Both the position numbers and the translations under genes were made by a program. Below, piece after piece: positions 1 to 8,516 of a stretch of DNA of 64,000 nt (positions are counted from its first letter, which is position 1; every line of letters starts with the position of its first letter). A model generated the notes under the pieces. It had not been told where the DNA came from. It worked only from the letters and a program-made list of their open reading frames with translations, and searched no databases. The stretch comes from Rhizobacter sp. Root1221 (GTDB lineage Bacteria; Pseudomonadota; Gammaproteobacteria; Burkholderiales; Burkholderiaceae_C). The DNA is taken from NCBI RefSeq assembly GCF_001425785.1, contig NZ_LMDI01000075.1:167099-231098 (forward strand), given 5' to 3'.

Positions 1-180
1 GTCTCGAAGGACGTGCTGGACGTGTACCCGCGCAAGGTGTGTTTCCTGCCGTTCAGCGGCAAGGCCATGGTCAAGCGCCTGGCGCCCACGAACACGGATT
101 CGCTGGTGGCGCAGGACCGCGCCGCCGCACAGAAGGCCGTGCCTGCCGCCACCGGCGGCGGTTCGGTCGACCTGTTCTGA
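1..180 (+). CDS. cheD: Chemoreceptor glutamine deamidase CheD, C-terminal fragment
   Basis: Only the last 59 codons are in the window; the start lies to the left. The translation contains DVYPRKVCFLPFSGKAMVKR, which matches the conserved C-terminal part of CheD proteins, and ends in a variable Ala/Gly tail finishing SVDLF. CheD deamidates glutamines on methyl-accepting chemotaxis receptors and, in several bacteria, exchanges between receptors and a CheY phosphatase. The gene is followed after 63 bp by cheB, the normal order in Burkholderiales chemotaxis operons, which supports the call. Family assignment is from remembered conservation, not a search. Confidence 0.85.
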   Translation, partial: VSKDVLDVYPRKVCFLPFSGKAMVKRLAPTNTDSLVAQDRAAAQKAVPAATGGGSVDLF

Positions 181-243
181 CCCCGGACAACCAACAACAA
201 CCTCCTCAAACGTTCCGGCATCCCCGGGAAGGAGAACGACAAC

Positions 244-1332
244 ATGGCAAAGACACGCGTGGTGGTGGTGGACGATTCGGCGCTCGTGCGCAGCCTCCTC
301 ACCGAAATCATCAACCGCCAGGCCGACATGGTCTGCGTCGGTGCCGCGGCCGACCCGCTGGTCGCCCGTGAAATGATCCGGGAACTCAACCCCGACGTCA
401 TCACCCTCGACGTCGAGATGCCTCGCATGGACGGCATCGACTTCCTCAGCAAGCTGATGCGCCTGCGGCCCATGCCGGTCGTGATGGTGTCGACGCTGAC
501 CGAACGTGGGGCGGAGGTCACGATGAAGGCGCTTGAACTCGGCGCCGTCGACTTCGTCGCCAAACCCAAGATCGGCATCGCCGACGGGCTGCGCCTGCTG
601 GCCGAGGACATCACCGACAAGGTGCGCATCGCGGCCAAGGCCACCATCCGCAAGCACCACGCGCCGGCCCCCGCGGCGCCGGGTGCCCCGGCCGCTGCCC
701 GGCCGGCCGTGCCGGCGTCGATCGGCCGCCTGTCCACCGAAAAGATCATCTTCATCGGCGCGTCCACCGGCGGCACCGAGGCCACCAAGGAAGTGCTGAT
801 CAACCTTCCGCCGGACTGCCCGGCCGTCGTGATCACCCAGCACATGCCGCCGGGGTTCACGCGCAGCTATGCCGCGCGCCTGGACGGCCTGTGCCGCATC
901 AGCGTCAAGGAAGCCCAGGACGGCGAACGGATCCTGCCCGGCCACGCGTACATCGCACCGGGTGGCCTGCACCTGAGCGTGGAGCGCAGCGGCGCCAACT
1001 ACATCGCCCGGGTGCAGGAAGGTGAACCCGTCAACCGCCACCGCCCGTCGGTCGAGGTGCTGTTCAAGTCCGCCGCCCGCGTGGTGGGCCCGAACGCGCT
1101 GGGCATCATGCTCACCGGCATGGGCGCCGACGGCGCGAAGGCCATGAAGGAACTGCGCGACGCTGGCAGCTACAACTACGTGCAGGACGAAGCAAGTTGC
1201 GTCGTGTTCGGCATGCCGCGCGAGGCGATCAACGCCGGTGCCGCCCACGAGGTGCTGCCGCTCACGCAGATCGCGCCGAAGTTGATCGAACGCTTGCGCT
1301 CCACGGCAGGCATGTCGACGAACCGCGTGTGA
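244..1332 (+). CDS. cheB: Chemotaxis response regulator protein-glutamate methylesterase CheB
   Basis: A 362-residue protein of normal CheB length. Residues 1-120 form a receiver domain ([12 protein letters not shown] near the N terminus, phosphoacceptor Asp in [12 protein letters not shown]). After a Pro/Ala-rich linker (about residues 140-160) comes the CheB methylesterase domain with the nucleophile motif [10 protein letters not shown], the histidine region [12 protein letters not shown] and the C-terminal block LTGMGADGA. CheB removes methyl groups from chemoreceptors in the cytoplasm, counteracting CheR. The ATG follows a GGAGAA ribosome-binding site, 63 bp after cheD, so the two are probably co-transcribed. 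No normal che gene follows; instead there is a repeat-rich spacer and a convergent accessory gene. Confidence 0.97.
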   Translation: MAKTRVVVVDDSALVRSLLTEIINRQADMVCVGAAADPLVAREMIRELNPDVITLDVEMPRMDGIDFLSKLMRLRPMPVVMVSTLTERGAEVTMKALELGAVDFVAKPKIGIADGLRLLAEDITDKVRIAAKATIRKHHAPAPAAPGAPAAARPAVPASIGRLSTEKIIFIGASTGGTEATKEVLINLPPDCPAVVITQHMPPGFTRSYAARLDGLCRISVKEAQDGERILPGHAYIAPGGLHLSVERSGANYIARVQEGEPVNRHRPSVEVLFKSAARVVGPNALGIMLTGMGADGAKAMKELRDAGSYNYVQDEASCVVFGMPREAINAGAAHEVLPLTQIAPKLIERLRSTAGMSTNRV

Positions 1333-1636
1333 TGGAGCCCCCTACGGCGCTTCGCGCCGGTCCCCCCGAGGGGGAGCCCGCGGTCGCCCGGGGGACCCGG
1401 GCTCGGCGGTAGCTTGATCTGGCGCTTCGCTTCGCTCGCTTGCCTGGCGTTCGCGATTCGGGGCGTTGCTCGCTGCGCGTCGCTCGCCATACTCGGTCAT
1501 CCCATTCACGAAAGCCGGGCGTGAGTTCATCGGGACCCACTGTGTCCAGGCGCTGCGGTGCTGCGGCGCTCCGCGCCGGTCGCCCGGGGGACCCGGGCGA
1601 TCGTATCCGGGTCACCTCGTCGTCAGCACTTGTTCC
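1333..1636. repeat. Repeat-rich spacer after cheB with GC hairpins and a 21-bp direct repeat
   Basis: No credible gene is seen in this 304-bp spacer. Positions 1345-1359 form a hairpin (GGCGC-TTC-GCGCC type) followed at 1362-1374 by CCCCC-GA-GGGGG, which may stop cheB transcription although no T tract follows. The 21-bp string starting GGTCGCCCGGGGGACCC occurs at 1382-1402 and again at 1578-1598, each copy itself a near-palindrome and each close to a further GGCGC..GCGCC hairpin. Such GC-rich, palindromic intergenic units are common in this group of Burkholderiales, so this is probably a small repeat cluster at the junction with an accessory gene. Confidence 0.6.
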
Positions 1637-2764
1637 TCAACGACGTGACCTCCCGGCTTCGATTCCTCGTTCGACCAGGGCCTTCGTTTCCTCGACAATC
1701 TTCGGGGCTTCCGACAACAGGTCGGGCACCCTGTGGACGTCCAGCAATCTCGCAACGCCGGTGGCCAGCACCTCTGTTTGCACGACTTTCCAAGGATCGT
1801 TCGTGCGCAGACGGTCTTGCGTACGAGCCAGGAACTGGTCGCCAAGCACGGGCTGCGGGCGCCATCTCTTGAACGCGCCGCCGGACGTGCCCAGCACCTC
1901 TTGCCTGGCCTGGTCGAGGCGGGTGGCGATGTCGTCTTCGTCGGAGCGGATCATCTGCGAATGCGCATCCGTCCAGTGGTTGAGGTCGGCCGCATCGGAG
2001 AGAGAAAGCGACGCATTGGTGGACAAGCGCGTGCGTCGGCTTGCGAACCGGCTGTCTTCCGCGAACACCGCAGAGCCGTCGGCCCAGGGGTCCACCACGA
2101 CGCTCGACTCCTGGGCATCAGACGGGCCGACTTCTGCCCAGACATGCTTCTGCTGCTTGTGCATCACCAGGTGCACTTCCTCAGCTGGCGGGTGAGCCAA
2201 CTGCTGCGCGGCGGCGCCATACGAGAACGCCGCCGTGGCTGCGTAGTTGTCGCAAACCCCTGCGCCAAACACCTTGCCTGTCATGGCGCACAGCGCATAG
2301 TAGTTGGCGCTCTCATCGTCGTGAATCCGGGAATCGATGCGATCGCGATGCAGGGTCCGCGCAGCCGAGGCGCAAATTTCGCTTTGAAAATGGCTGCGGA
2401 AGATGTCGGCATCGACGTTGCCCCGTCCGACACTGAACGTGGTGCGCGTGCTGCGGACCACCTCGTCGGCAGGGTCCAACCGGGCAACATCCCTTTGATT
2501 CGGCGATTTGCCGTCCAGCCCTCGAGCCAACAGGTAGGCGGCCATCGGCAGCGTTTCAGTCGGCACTGAACGGACTTGTGCGCTTTGCCGCAGAACAACT
2601 CGTTCAATCGGCGCGCCCGGCGGTGGCCGGTGAGCGAGATCGGCGAGCGCAGGGCTGACCTCCAGCGACGTGCCTGCCTGCCGCAGTGTGTCGGCGGGAC
2701 GCTGTGTGCGGTCGGCGGCCGTCTCGCTTGAGCAGCCAGCCTGGCTTCGGCTGATGGGGATCAT
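1637..2764 (-). CDS. Candidate type III effector with transglutaminase-like Cys-His-Asp triad (HopX/AvrPphE-like)
   Basis: A 375-residue protein without signal peptide or membrane segment. The N-terminal ~70 residues are rich in Ser, Thr, Pro, Arg and Ala, as is usual for type III secretion signals. A probable catalytic triad is visible: Cys171 in GAGVCDNYAA, His207 in KHVWAEV and Asp225 in VVVDPWADGS (spacing 36 and 18), the order and context of the transglutaminase/papain-like fold used by the HopX/AvrPphE/XopE/RipE effector family. A PIP box and -10 element precede the ATG. The gene is wedged between cheB and hemW, next to repeat elements, in an otherwise conserved neighbourhood. The ribosome-binding site is weak (GTGAAAC). 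The fold is inferred from motif spacing; whether it is a true HopX homologue or another transglutaminase-like protein needs a profile comparison. Confidence 0.65.
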   Translation of the reverse strand: MIPISRSQAGCSSETAADRTQRPADTLRQAGTSLEVSPALADLAHRPPPGAPIERVVLRQSAQVRSVPTETLPMAAYLLARGLDGKSPNQRDVARLDPADEVVRSTRTTFSVGRGNVDADIFRSHFQSEICASAARTLHRDRIDSRIHDDESANYYALCAMTGKVFGAGVCDNYAATAAFSYGAAAQQLAHPPAEEVHLVMHKQQKHVWAEVGPSDAQESSVVVDPWADGSAVFAEDSRFASRRTRLSTNASLSLSDAADLNHWTDAHSQMIRSDEDDIATRLDQARQEVLGTSGGAFKRWRPQPVLGDQFLARTQDRLRTNDPWKVVQTEVLATGVARLLDVHRVPDLLSEAPKIVEETKALVERGIEAGRSRR

Positions 2765-2796
2765 GTTTCACATGTCGCGTGCATGGGTCGGGCACC

Positions 2797-2857
2797 AGCG
2801 TGCCACCGCCCACGGGGCGACAGGTTCGCGGAGCGAAGCCGTGAGGCACGGTGCGAA
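2797..2857 (-). promoter_or_regulatory. PIP box plus -10 element upstream of the candidate effector
   Basis: Read on the minus strand, TTCGC (2857-2853), 15 bases, then TTCGC (2837-2833): an exact match to the plant-inducible-promoter consensus TTCGB-N15-TTCGB bound by HrpX in Xanthomonas and, as TTCG-N16-TTCG, by HrpB in Ralstonia. After 30 bp comes CACGCT (2802-2797), fitting the required YANNNT -10 element at 30-32 bp. The distance to the ATG at 2764 is about 30 bp. The match was read by eye; its chance frequency was not computed. Confidence 0.7.
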
Positions 2858-2926
2858 GCCGGGTGCCTCTTCGACGCGCAACAGGCGCCAAGCAGCCCCG
2901 CTGCACGCGCCCGCCCTCGATCACCC

Positions 2927-4162
2927 TCAGAGAAACAGCGCCTGCAGATCGTTCAGGAAATCGAACCCGCGCACCGTGGGCTCGACCCGGGCGAAGTCGC
3001 GGGTGATCCAGCCCTTGGCTTCCGCTTCCTCGAGTGGCTTGCGAATGGCCGTCAGTGGCAACCCGGTGCGCTCGGTGAACCGGGTCAGCTCGAAACCCTC
3101 GCGCAGTCGCAGCGCGTTGAGCATGAACTCGAACGGCAACTGCGCGCGCGGCACTTCTTCGTCCTTTGCCACGGCCTGGCCCGACATGGCCTGCGCCTGG
3201 TACTTCGCCGGGTCGCGGTAGCGGATCTGCCGAACGACGCGGTGCGGGAAGGTGAGTTTGGTGTGCGCCCCGGCGCCGATGCCCAGGTAGTCGCCGAACT
3301 GCCAATAGTTCAGGTTGTGCTGGCAGCGGTGCCCGGGTTTCGCGAACGCGGAAACCTCGTAGCGCTCCAGGCCCGCGGCGGCGGTGCGCTCGGTGATGAC
3401 GTCGAGCATGTCGGACGCGGTGTCGTCATCGGGCACCACCGGCGGGTACTTCGCGAACAGCGTGTTGGGCTCGATGGTCAGGTGGTACACGGACAGGTGC
3501 GGCGGCTCGTGGGCCAGCGCGCGGTCCAGGTCGGCGGCGAACCGGTCCACCGACTGGCCTGGCAGCGCGTACATCAGGTCGAGGTTGAACGTCTCGAAGT
3601 GCTCGCGCGCCTCGGCCACCGCGGCATGGGCCTGCGCGGCGTCGTGCACGCGGCCCAGGGCCTTCAGCAACTCGTCGTCGAAACTCTGCACGCCGATCGA
3701 CAGGCGCGTCACGCCCGCCGCGCGGAACGCCTTGAAGCGGTCGCGCTCGAAGGTGCCGGGGTTGGCCTCCATCGTGATCTCGATGCCCGGCTCGAACGGC
3801 AGGCGCGCGCGCAGGTCGGTGATCAGCTGGTCGATGGCCTCCGGGGAAAAGAGGCTGGGCGTGCCGCCCCCGATGAACACGCTGTGGACCCGCCGGCCCC
3901 ACACCAGCGGCAGCACCGCCTCGAGGTCGGCGCGCAGTGCGGCGAGGTACGCCGCCTCGGCCACCGGCCCGCGCGATTCATGCGAGTTGAAATCGCAGTA
4001 AGGGCACTTCTTGATGCACCACGGCAGGTGCACGTACAGCGCGAGCGGGGGCAGCGCCCCGAGCGACAAGACGCCCGGTCGCATGTAGCGCGACACCATG
4101 TCCTCGGGTGCCACGCCGGCCTCGTCGGGCGACGAGGCCGCAACCAGCGGGATGTCAGCCAA
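2927..4162 (-). CDS. hemW: Radical SAM haem chaperone HemW
   Basis: A 411-residue protein. The radical SAM motif CIKKCPYCDF (CxxxCxxC, not followed by the fourth Cys of HemN) occurs in ALYVHLPWCIKKCPYCDFNS; the GGGTPS block (FIGGGTPSLF) and the C-terminal HemN-like region (GDYLGIGAGAHTKL, YWQFGDY) follow. HemW proteins bind haem and an iron-sulphur cluster and deliver haem to target proteins; they were long mis-annotated as coproporphyrinogen dehydrogenases. The start overlaps the end of rdgB by 8 bp, so the genes are translationally coupled. The first ~38 residues precede the usual family start and may be a local extension. Confidence 0.93.
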   Translation of the reverse strand: MADIPLVAASSPDEAGVAPEDMVSRYMRPGVLSLGALPPLALYVHLPWCIKKCPYCDFNSHESRGPVAEAAYLAALRADLEAVLPLVWGRRVHSVFIGGGTPSLFSPEAIDQLITDLRARLPFEPGIEITMEANPGTFERDRFKAFRAAGVTRLSIGVQSFDDELLKALGRVHDAAQAHAAVAEAREHFETFNLDLMYALPGQSVDRFAADLDRALAHEPPHLSVYHLTIEPNTLFAKYPPVVPDDDTASDMLDVITERTAAAGLERYEVSAFAKPGHRCQHNLNYWQFGDYLGIGAGAHTKLTFPHRVVRQIRYRDPAKYQAQAMSGQAVAKDEEVPRAQLPFEFMLNALRLREGFELTRFTERTGLPLTAIRKPLEEAEAKGWITRDFARVEPTVRGFDFLNDLQALFL

Positions 4163-4760
4163 GGCGCCACACCTCCCGCATCATCGCCAGCATCTGCAAC
4201 GACGCGATGGCGCGGTGGCTGAGGCGGTTCTTGTCGGCCGCCGTCAGTTCGGCCACGCTGGCCGACAGCGACGGGATCCACATCAGCGGGTCGTAGCCGA
4301 ACCCGCTGTCACCGCGCGGCGCCGCCAGCACCTCGCCATCCCAGCGGCCGAAGGCGATGAGCGGTTCGGGGTCGTCAGCCGACCGCACGGCTACCAGCGC
4401 GCAGACGAACCGGCCACGCCGGTCGGTGTGCGGCCGCAGCTGTTCCAGCAGCACGCGGTTGTTGTCCGCGTCCGACCTGGGTTGGCCGAACAGCGTGGCA
4501 TAACGGGCCGACAGCACCCCCGGCGCGCCACCCAGCGCGTCCACGCACAGGCCCGAGTCGTCGGCGATGGCCGGCGCCTTCGCCTCGCGTGCGGCGTGGC
4601 GCGCCTTCTCCAGCGCGTTTTCGACGAAGGTGACGTGCGGCTCCTCCGCCTCACCGATGCCGAGCGCCCCCTGGGTAACAAGTTCGAGGGGCAGCGGCGC
4701 GAACAGCGTTTGCAGTTCGGCGAGCTTCTTGCCGTTGTTGGACGCGAGGACGAGCCGCAT
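4155..4760 (-). CDS. rdgB: dITP/XTP pyrophosphatase (non-canonical purine NTPase)
   Basis: 201 residues, standard for the HAM1/RdgB family. The protein begins MRLVLASNNGKKLAEL (the conserved ASxNxGK nucleotide-binding start) and contains TFVENALEKARHA, IADDSGLCVDALGGAPGVLSARYA and GDSGFGYDPLMW, all signature blocks. The enzyme hydrolyses dITP, dXTP and XTP to monophosphates and keeps deaminated purines out of nucleic acids. It lies 5 bp downstream of rph and overlaps hemW, forming a compact rph-rdgB-hemW unit. Confidence 0.97.
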   Translation of the reverse strand: MRLVLASNNGKKLAELQTLFAPLPLELVTQGALGIGEAEEPHVTFVENALEKARHAAREAKAPAIADDSGLCVDALGGAPGVLSARYATLFGQPRSDADNNRVLLEQLRPHTDRRGRFVCALVAVRSADDPEPLIAFGRWDGEVLAAPRGDSGFGYDPLMWIPSLSASVAELTAADKNRLSHRAIASLQMLAMMREVWRLG

Positions 4761-4765
4761 GGTGG

Positions 4766-5491
4766 TCAGTCGGCGAGCGCGGCGCGCTGCGCCTCGATGA
4801 GCTCGCGGATGCCCTTGTCGGCGAGTTCCATCAGCGTGGCCATCTCGCCGCGCGAGAACGGCACGCCTTCGGCCGTGCCCTGCACCTCGACGAAACCGCC
4901 ACCGGCGGTCATCACGACGTTCATGTCGGTGTCGCACGCCGAGTCTTCGACGTACTCGAGGTCGAGCACCGGCGTGCCTTCGACGATGCCCACCGAGATG
5001 GCGGCCACGCCCTGGCGGATGGGCGACTCCACGATCTTGCCGGCCTTCTGCAACGACCGCACCGCGTCCACCGCGGCCACGTAGGCGCCGGTGATGGCCG
5101 CCGTGCGGGTGCCACCGTCGGCCTGCAGCACGTCGCAGTCGAGGTGGATGGTGCGTTCGCCGAGCGCCTTCAGGTCGAACACGCAACGAAGCGATCGGCC
5201 GATCAGGCGCTGGATCTCCTGCGTGCGCCCGCTCTGCTTGCCGCGGGCCGCTTCACGGTCGCTGCGGGTGTGCGTGGCGCGGGGCAGCATGCCGTACTCG
5301 GCCGTGACCCAGCCTTCGCCCGACCCCTTCTTGTGGCCGGGCACCTTTTCTTCGACGGACGCAGTGCACAGCACCTTCGTGTCACCGAACGCGATCAGCA
5401 CCGACCCTTCGGCGTGTTTGGTGTAGTGGCGGGTGATGGTCACCGGGCGGAGGGCGTTGGCGGCACGGCCAAGGGGACGAACGAAGGTCAT
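4766..5491 (-). CDS. rph: Ribonuclease PH
   Basis: 241 residues starting [19 protein letters not shown]. It shows the RNase PH core: [69 protein letters not shown] and the phosphate-site region [19 protein letters not shown]. RNase PH trims tRNA 3' ends phosphorolytically as part of the 3' exonuclease set. It heads the rph-rdgB-hemW gene group, and a terminator for the preceding phosphatase gene sits just upstream, so rph probably has its own promoter or depends on read-through. Confidence 0.97.
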   Translation of the reverse strand: MTFVRPLGRAANALRPVTITRHYTKHAEGSVLIAFGDTKVLCTASVEEKVPGHKKGSGEGWVTAEYGMLPRATHTRSDREAARGKQSGRTQEIQRLIGRSLRCVFDLKALGERTIHLDCDVLQADGGTRTAAITGAYVAAVDAVRSLQKAGKIVESPIRQGVAAISVGIVEGTPVLDLEYVEDSACDTDMNVVMTAGGGFVEVQGTAEGVPFSRGEMATLMELADKGIRELIEAQRAALAD

Positions 5492-5512
5492 GGAAAGATC
5501 CGGCTCAAAGGT

Positions 5513-5538
5513 AAAACGCCCCGCTGCAAGGCGGGGCG
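5513..5538 (-). terminator. Rho-independent terminator after the PP2C gene
   Basis: On the minus strand an 8-bp perfect stem (CGCCCCGC / GCGGGGCG, 5538-5531 and 5524-5517) with a 6-nt loop is followed directly by TTTT. It lies between the stop of the phosphatase gene and the rph start, all on the same strand, and would separate the kinase-phosphatase unit from rph-rdgB-hemW. Confidence 0.75.
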
Positions 5539-5561
5539 AGGCAAGGGGAATACGCGTGCGT

Positions 5562-6476
5562 TCAGGACTTCTTCTGGGACGAGCGCTTGATGGCTTCGTT
5601 GATCTCGCGGATGGACCGCTCGATCTCGGCGTCGTCGAGTTCGTCGGCCGGCGCCTCACCCAGCACGCTCGCCTGGATGGTGGAGGCGAACACCTCCTCG
5701 CCGAGCGACTGGGTGGACACCCCGCCGCCACTGTCGTTGTCCTCGGCGGACTCCCATTCCATGGCCAGCACGGTGACGTTGTCGCTCTTGGCACCGCCGT
5801 TGCGCAGCGCCTGCTCGACCAGTTCGGGCACCGCGTCGGCAATGCCGTTGCGGGCCAGCTGCTCGGTGATGACGGTGTCGCTCACGGTGCCCCACAGGCC
5901 GTCGGAGCACAGCAGCAGGCGGTCGCCGCTTTGCAGCAGCAGCGGGCCCACGGTGTCGACCACCGGCTTGCCCGGGCTGCCCAGGCACGTGAACAGCACG
6001 TTGCGGTTGAAGCGTTCCGGCATGGGCACCACGTGGCTCATGGTCTCCTGGAGTTCGGAGTATGAGTGGTCGCGGGTGCGGGCGATCAGCTTGTCGCCCC
6101 GCACGAGGTACAGGCGGGAGTCACCGCAGTGCGCCCAGTACGCCGAATTGCCCTGCAGCACGCAGGCCACGACGGTGGTGCGCGGGGTGTCGATCAGCGC
6201 CTTCTGCGTGGCGTAGCGCAGCAGCTGGTGGTGGCCGGCAATGATGGCCTCGTGAAGGAAGCGCATGGGCTCCTTCAGCGTGGGCTTGGCATCGCGCTGG
6301 AACATCGCGGCGAGGGTCTGCAGTGCGAGCTGCGAGGCGACCTCCCCTTCGGGGTGGCCACCCATGCCATCGGCCAGCGCAAAAAGACCCGAGTCCCGCG
6401 TGTAGCAATAGCCCATGCGGTCTTCGTTCTTCTCGCGGCCGCCCCTGCGACTGACCTGATACACGGAAAATCGCAT
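5562..6476 (-). CDS. PP2C-family serine/threonine protein phosphatase
   Basis: 304 residues. PPM/PP2C metal-binding motifs are intact: [45 protein letters not shown] and [13 protein letters not shown]. The C terminus carries an extra acidic/Ser-rich tail (about residues 245-304) with two short helical stretches. Such enzymes dephosphorylate Ser/Thr in the cytoplasm and pair with Hanks-type kinases; the partner kinase is encoded 3 bp upstream on the same strand. This pair next to yicC and rph is a regular feature of Burkholderiales and is not linked here to type VI secretion genes. Confidence 0.93.
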   Translation of the reverse strand: MRFSVYQVSRRGGREKNEDRMGYCYTRDSGLFALADGMGGHPEGEVASQLALQTLAAMFQRDAKPTLKEPMRFLHEAIIAGHHQLLRYATQKALIDTPRTTVVACVLQGNSAYWAHCGDSRLYLVRGDKLIARTRDHSYSELQETMSHVVPMPERFNRNVLFTCLGSPGKPVVDTVGPLLLQSGDRLLLCSDGLWGTVSDTVITEQLARNGIADAVPELVEQALRNGGAKSDNVTVLAMEWESAEDNDSGGGVSTQSLGEEVFASTIQASVLGEAPADELDDAEIERSIREINEAIKRSSQKKS

Positions 6477-6479
6477 CGT

Positions 6480-7442
6480 TCAACTCTTGGCGGTCAGGTT
6501 TTCGAGCTGCAACTTCAGGCGTTCGCTGAAGCTGAGCTTGGTATAGCGCCGTTCGGTCTCGCGCGCCAGTTCTTTTTGCAGGGAGAACACGCTCTGCGGG
6601 CGTGACAACGGGTCGAGCGACATGCACCACTCGGTCACTTCGATCAGGTTGTCGGAATACACATTGCGCAGGCGCGAGAGGCTCAGCGCCAGGCGGTCCT
6701 TCTCGATGCGCTGCGGGGAATCGTTGGGCGGGTACCCCTGCATGCACGCATAGATGCAGGCACCGATCGCGTAGATGTCGGTCCAGGGGCCCAGCGTGCC
6801 GTCGCGGCGGTACATCTCGGGGGCGGCGAAGCCCGGCGTGTACATGGGGCGGATGAAGTTGCCTTCCTTGCTCAGCACCTCGCGTGCCGCGCCGAAGTCG
6901 AGCAGCACCGCCTTGTTCTCGTTCGTGATGAAGATGTTGGCCGGCTTGATGTCCAGGTGGAGCATCTTGTGCTGGTGCACGATGCGCAGGCCGCGCAGGA
7001 TTTCATCGAACAGCGAACGGATGGTGGATTCGCGGAAGACCTTGTCGCGCTTGAGGTCGCGCGCGGTGACGATGAAGTCCTGCAGGGTGTCGCCCTGCAG
7101 GTAGTTCATCACCATGTACACGGTTTCGTTCTCGCGGAAGAAGTTCAGCACGCTCACCACGCTCGGGTGGCTGATCTGCGCGAGCGAACGCCCTTCTTCG
7201 AAGAAGCTCTTCAGGCCCAGGCGGTACAGTGGCTGCTTCTCGGGCTTGACCCGGGGAGTGAGTTCGCCCGGGGCACGCTCCGCCAGCGAGGAAGGAAGAT
7301 ATTCCTTCACCGCCACGAGATGGCGTTCGGCGTCTTCGGCGAGGTAAACAACGCCAAAGCCGCCTGCCGCCAATTTCTTGATGATCTGGTACCCACCGAC
7401 CACGGTGCCGCTCGGCAGTGGTGCGGGCTTCGGCTTTGACAT
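6480..7442 (-). CDS. Hanks-type serine/threonine protein kinase
   Basis: 320 residues from the preferred start MSKPKPAPLPSG; an upstream ATG at 7457 would add five residues. Kinase subdomains are complete: glycine loop LAAGGFGVVYLAED, catalytic Lys in VAVKEYLP, HLDIKPANIFIT (HxDxKxxN), LLDFGAARE (DFG) and FAAPEMY (APE). No transmembrane segment or PASTA domain is seen, so it is cytoplasmic. Its gene is followed by the PP2C gene after only 3 bp, forming a reversible phosphorylation pair; the substrate is unknown. Only 28 bp separate it from the divergent yicC gene, so the two promoters must overlap. Confidence 0.95.
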   Translation of the reverse strand: MSKPKPAPLPSGTVVGGYQIIKKLAAGGFGVVYLAEDAERHLVAVKEYLPSSLAERAPGELTPRVKPEKQPLYRLGLKSFFEEGRSLAQISHPSVVSVLNFFRENETVYMVMNYLQGDTLQDFIVTARDLKRDKVFRESTIRSLFDEILRGLRIVHQHKMLHLDIKPANIFITNENKAVLLDFGAAREVLSKEGNFIRPMYTPGFAAPEMYRRDGTLGPWTDIYAIGACIYACMQGYPPNDSPQRIEKDRLALSLSRLRNVYSDNLIEVTEWCMSLDPLSRPQSVFSLQKELARETERRYTKLSFSERLKLQLENLTAKS

Positions 7443-7470
7443 AATCGGATTTTGCAATGCGATAAATTGA

Positions 7471-8415
7471 ATGCCAGTCTACAGCATGACCGGGTATGCC
7501 AGCGCCACCGCCGGGGCGCAATCTGCGACGGATACCACAGCGGCGGGTGACGGAGCCCCTGCGCGTGCTGGCACGGCTTCGGCCGCCAGCGTGCTGGTGG
7601 AACTGCGCTCTGTCAATGGCCGCTTCCTCGACCTGGGGTTCAGGCTGCCCGACGAGTTCCGTGCGCTGGAGCCCGCGCTGCGCGACCTGCTGACCGGCAC
7701 GTTCCGCCGCGGCAAGATCGAGTTGCGCCTGAACACCCACCGCGACAGCGAGGTGTCGTGGCCGCAGCCGCAGCCCGATCAGCTCAACCGCCTGGGCCGG
7801 CTCGAAGGCACCGTGCAGAGCTGGCTGCCGAAGGCGCAGGCGCTCTCCGTGCACGAGGTGCTGCAGTGGTGCAAGGGCAGCGCGCCGAGCGAGAAGCTCG
7901 ATGACGCCGCCCTCGACGCGGCCAAACGCTGCGTGGCCGGCCTGCTCGAGGCCCGCGAACGCGAAGGGGCCAAGACCGTGACGGTGTTGCTCGACCGCGT
8001 GAAGCGCCTGCACGAACTGGCCGCCGACGCCGAGCCGCTGGTGCCCGCCGCCATCGAGCGCCAGCGCCAGCGGTTCCTCGACCGGTGGAACGAGGCCCTG
8101 GTGGCCACCAACGCCGCCCAGACCATCTCGCAGGAAACCTTGCACGAGCGCGCTGTCAACGAAGCCGCGGCCTTCTCGATCCGCATCGACGTGGCCGAGG
8201 AACTCGCCCGCCTGCGCTCTCACCTGGACGAGGTTGCCCGCCTGCTGAAAAAAGGCGGCGAGGTGGGCAAGCGCCTCGACTTCCTGATCCAGGAACTGCT
8301 GCGCGAGGCGAACACCCTCGGTTCGAAGGCGTCCTCCATCGAGCTGACCAACATCTCGGTGGAGATGAAGGTGGCCATCGAGCAGATGCGCGAGCAGGTG
8401 CAGAACCTCGAGTGA
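7471..8415 (+). CDS. yicC: YicC family endoribonuclease
   Basis: 314 residues beginning MPVYSMTGYASA, the typical YicC start (SMTGYA). It also contains VELRSVNGRFLDLGFRLP, the coiled central region and the C-terminal GKRLDFLIQELLREANTLGSKA..ELTNISVEMKVAIEQMREQVQN. YicC proteins act as endoribonucleases that cleave small RNAs and mRNAs. An insertion of about 25 residues after position 10 (Ala/Thr-rich, AGAQSATDTTAAGD) is longer than in most family members. In Burkholderiales this gene is normally followed closely by gmk; here gmk lies more than 54 kb away. Confidence 0.95.
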   Translation: MPVYSMTGYASATAGAQSATDTTAAGDGAPARAGTASAASVLVELRSVNGRFLDLGFRLPDEFRALEPALRDLLTGTFRRGKIELRLNTHRDSEVSWPQPQPDQLNRLGRLEGTVQSWLPKAQALSVHEVLQWCKGSAPSEKLDDAALDAAKRCVAGLLEAREREGAKTVTVLLDRVKRLHELAADAEPLVPAAIERQRQRFLDRWNEALVATNAAQTISQETLHERAVNEAAAFSIRIDVAEELARLRSHLDEVARLLKKGGEVGKRLDFLIQELLREANTLGSKASSIELTNISVEMKVAIEQMREQVQNLE

Positions 8416-8455
8416 GGCAGCGCCGCGCCGAGGGAGTCATGTACTCCTGGCCGCC

Positions 8456-8480
8456 GGCCACCGTCTGCAAGACGGTGGCC
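8456..8480. terminator. Perfect 10-bp hairpin between convergent yicC and expansin genes
   Basis: GGCCACCGTC and GACGGTGGCC form a perfect stem around the 5-nt loop TGCAA. It stands between two convergent genes and could end transcription from both sides, although neither side has a clear T tract, so termination is inferred from position and stem strength. Confidence 0.5.
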
Positions 8481-8516
8481 GAAGCGCTTCGGTGCAAACG
8501 GTTCAGCCCGCTGCGG

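Noticed and set aside
1426..1460. Further TTCG pairs near cheB that could be read as a PIP box
   Set aside because: The relevant spacing is TTCG-N15-TTCG (1431 and 1450), one base short of TTCG-N16-TTCG, inside the repeat cluster and without a gene placed for it.
5562..7442. PP2C and Ser/Thr kinase as type VI secretion control (PppA/PpkA)
   Set aside because: No tss genes are near, and the kinase-phosphatase pair beside yicC/rph is a regular chromosomal feature of this order.
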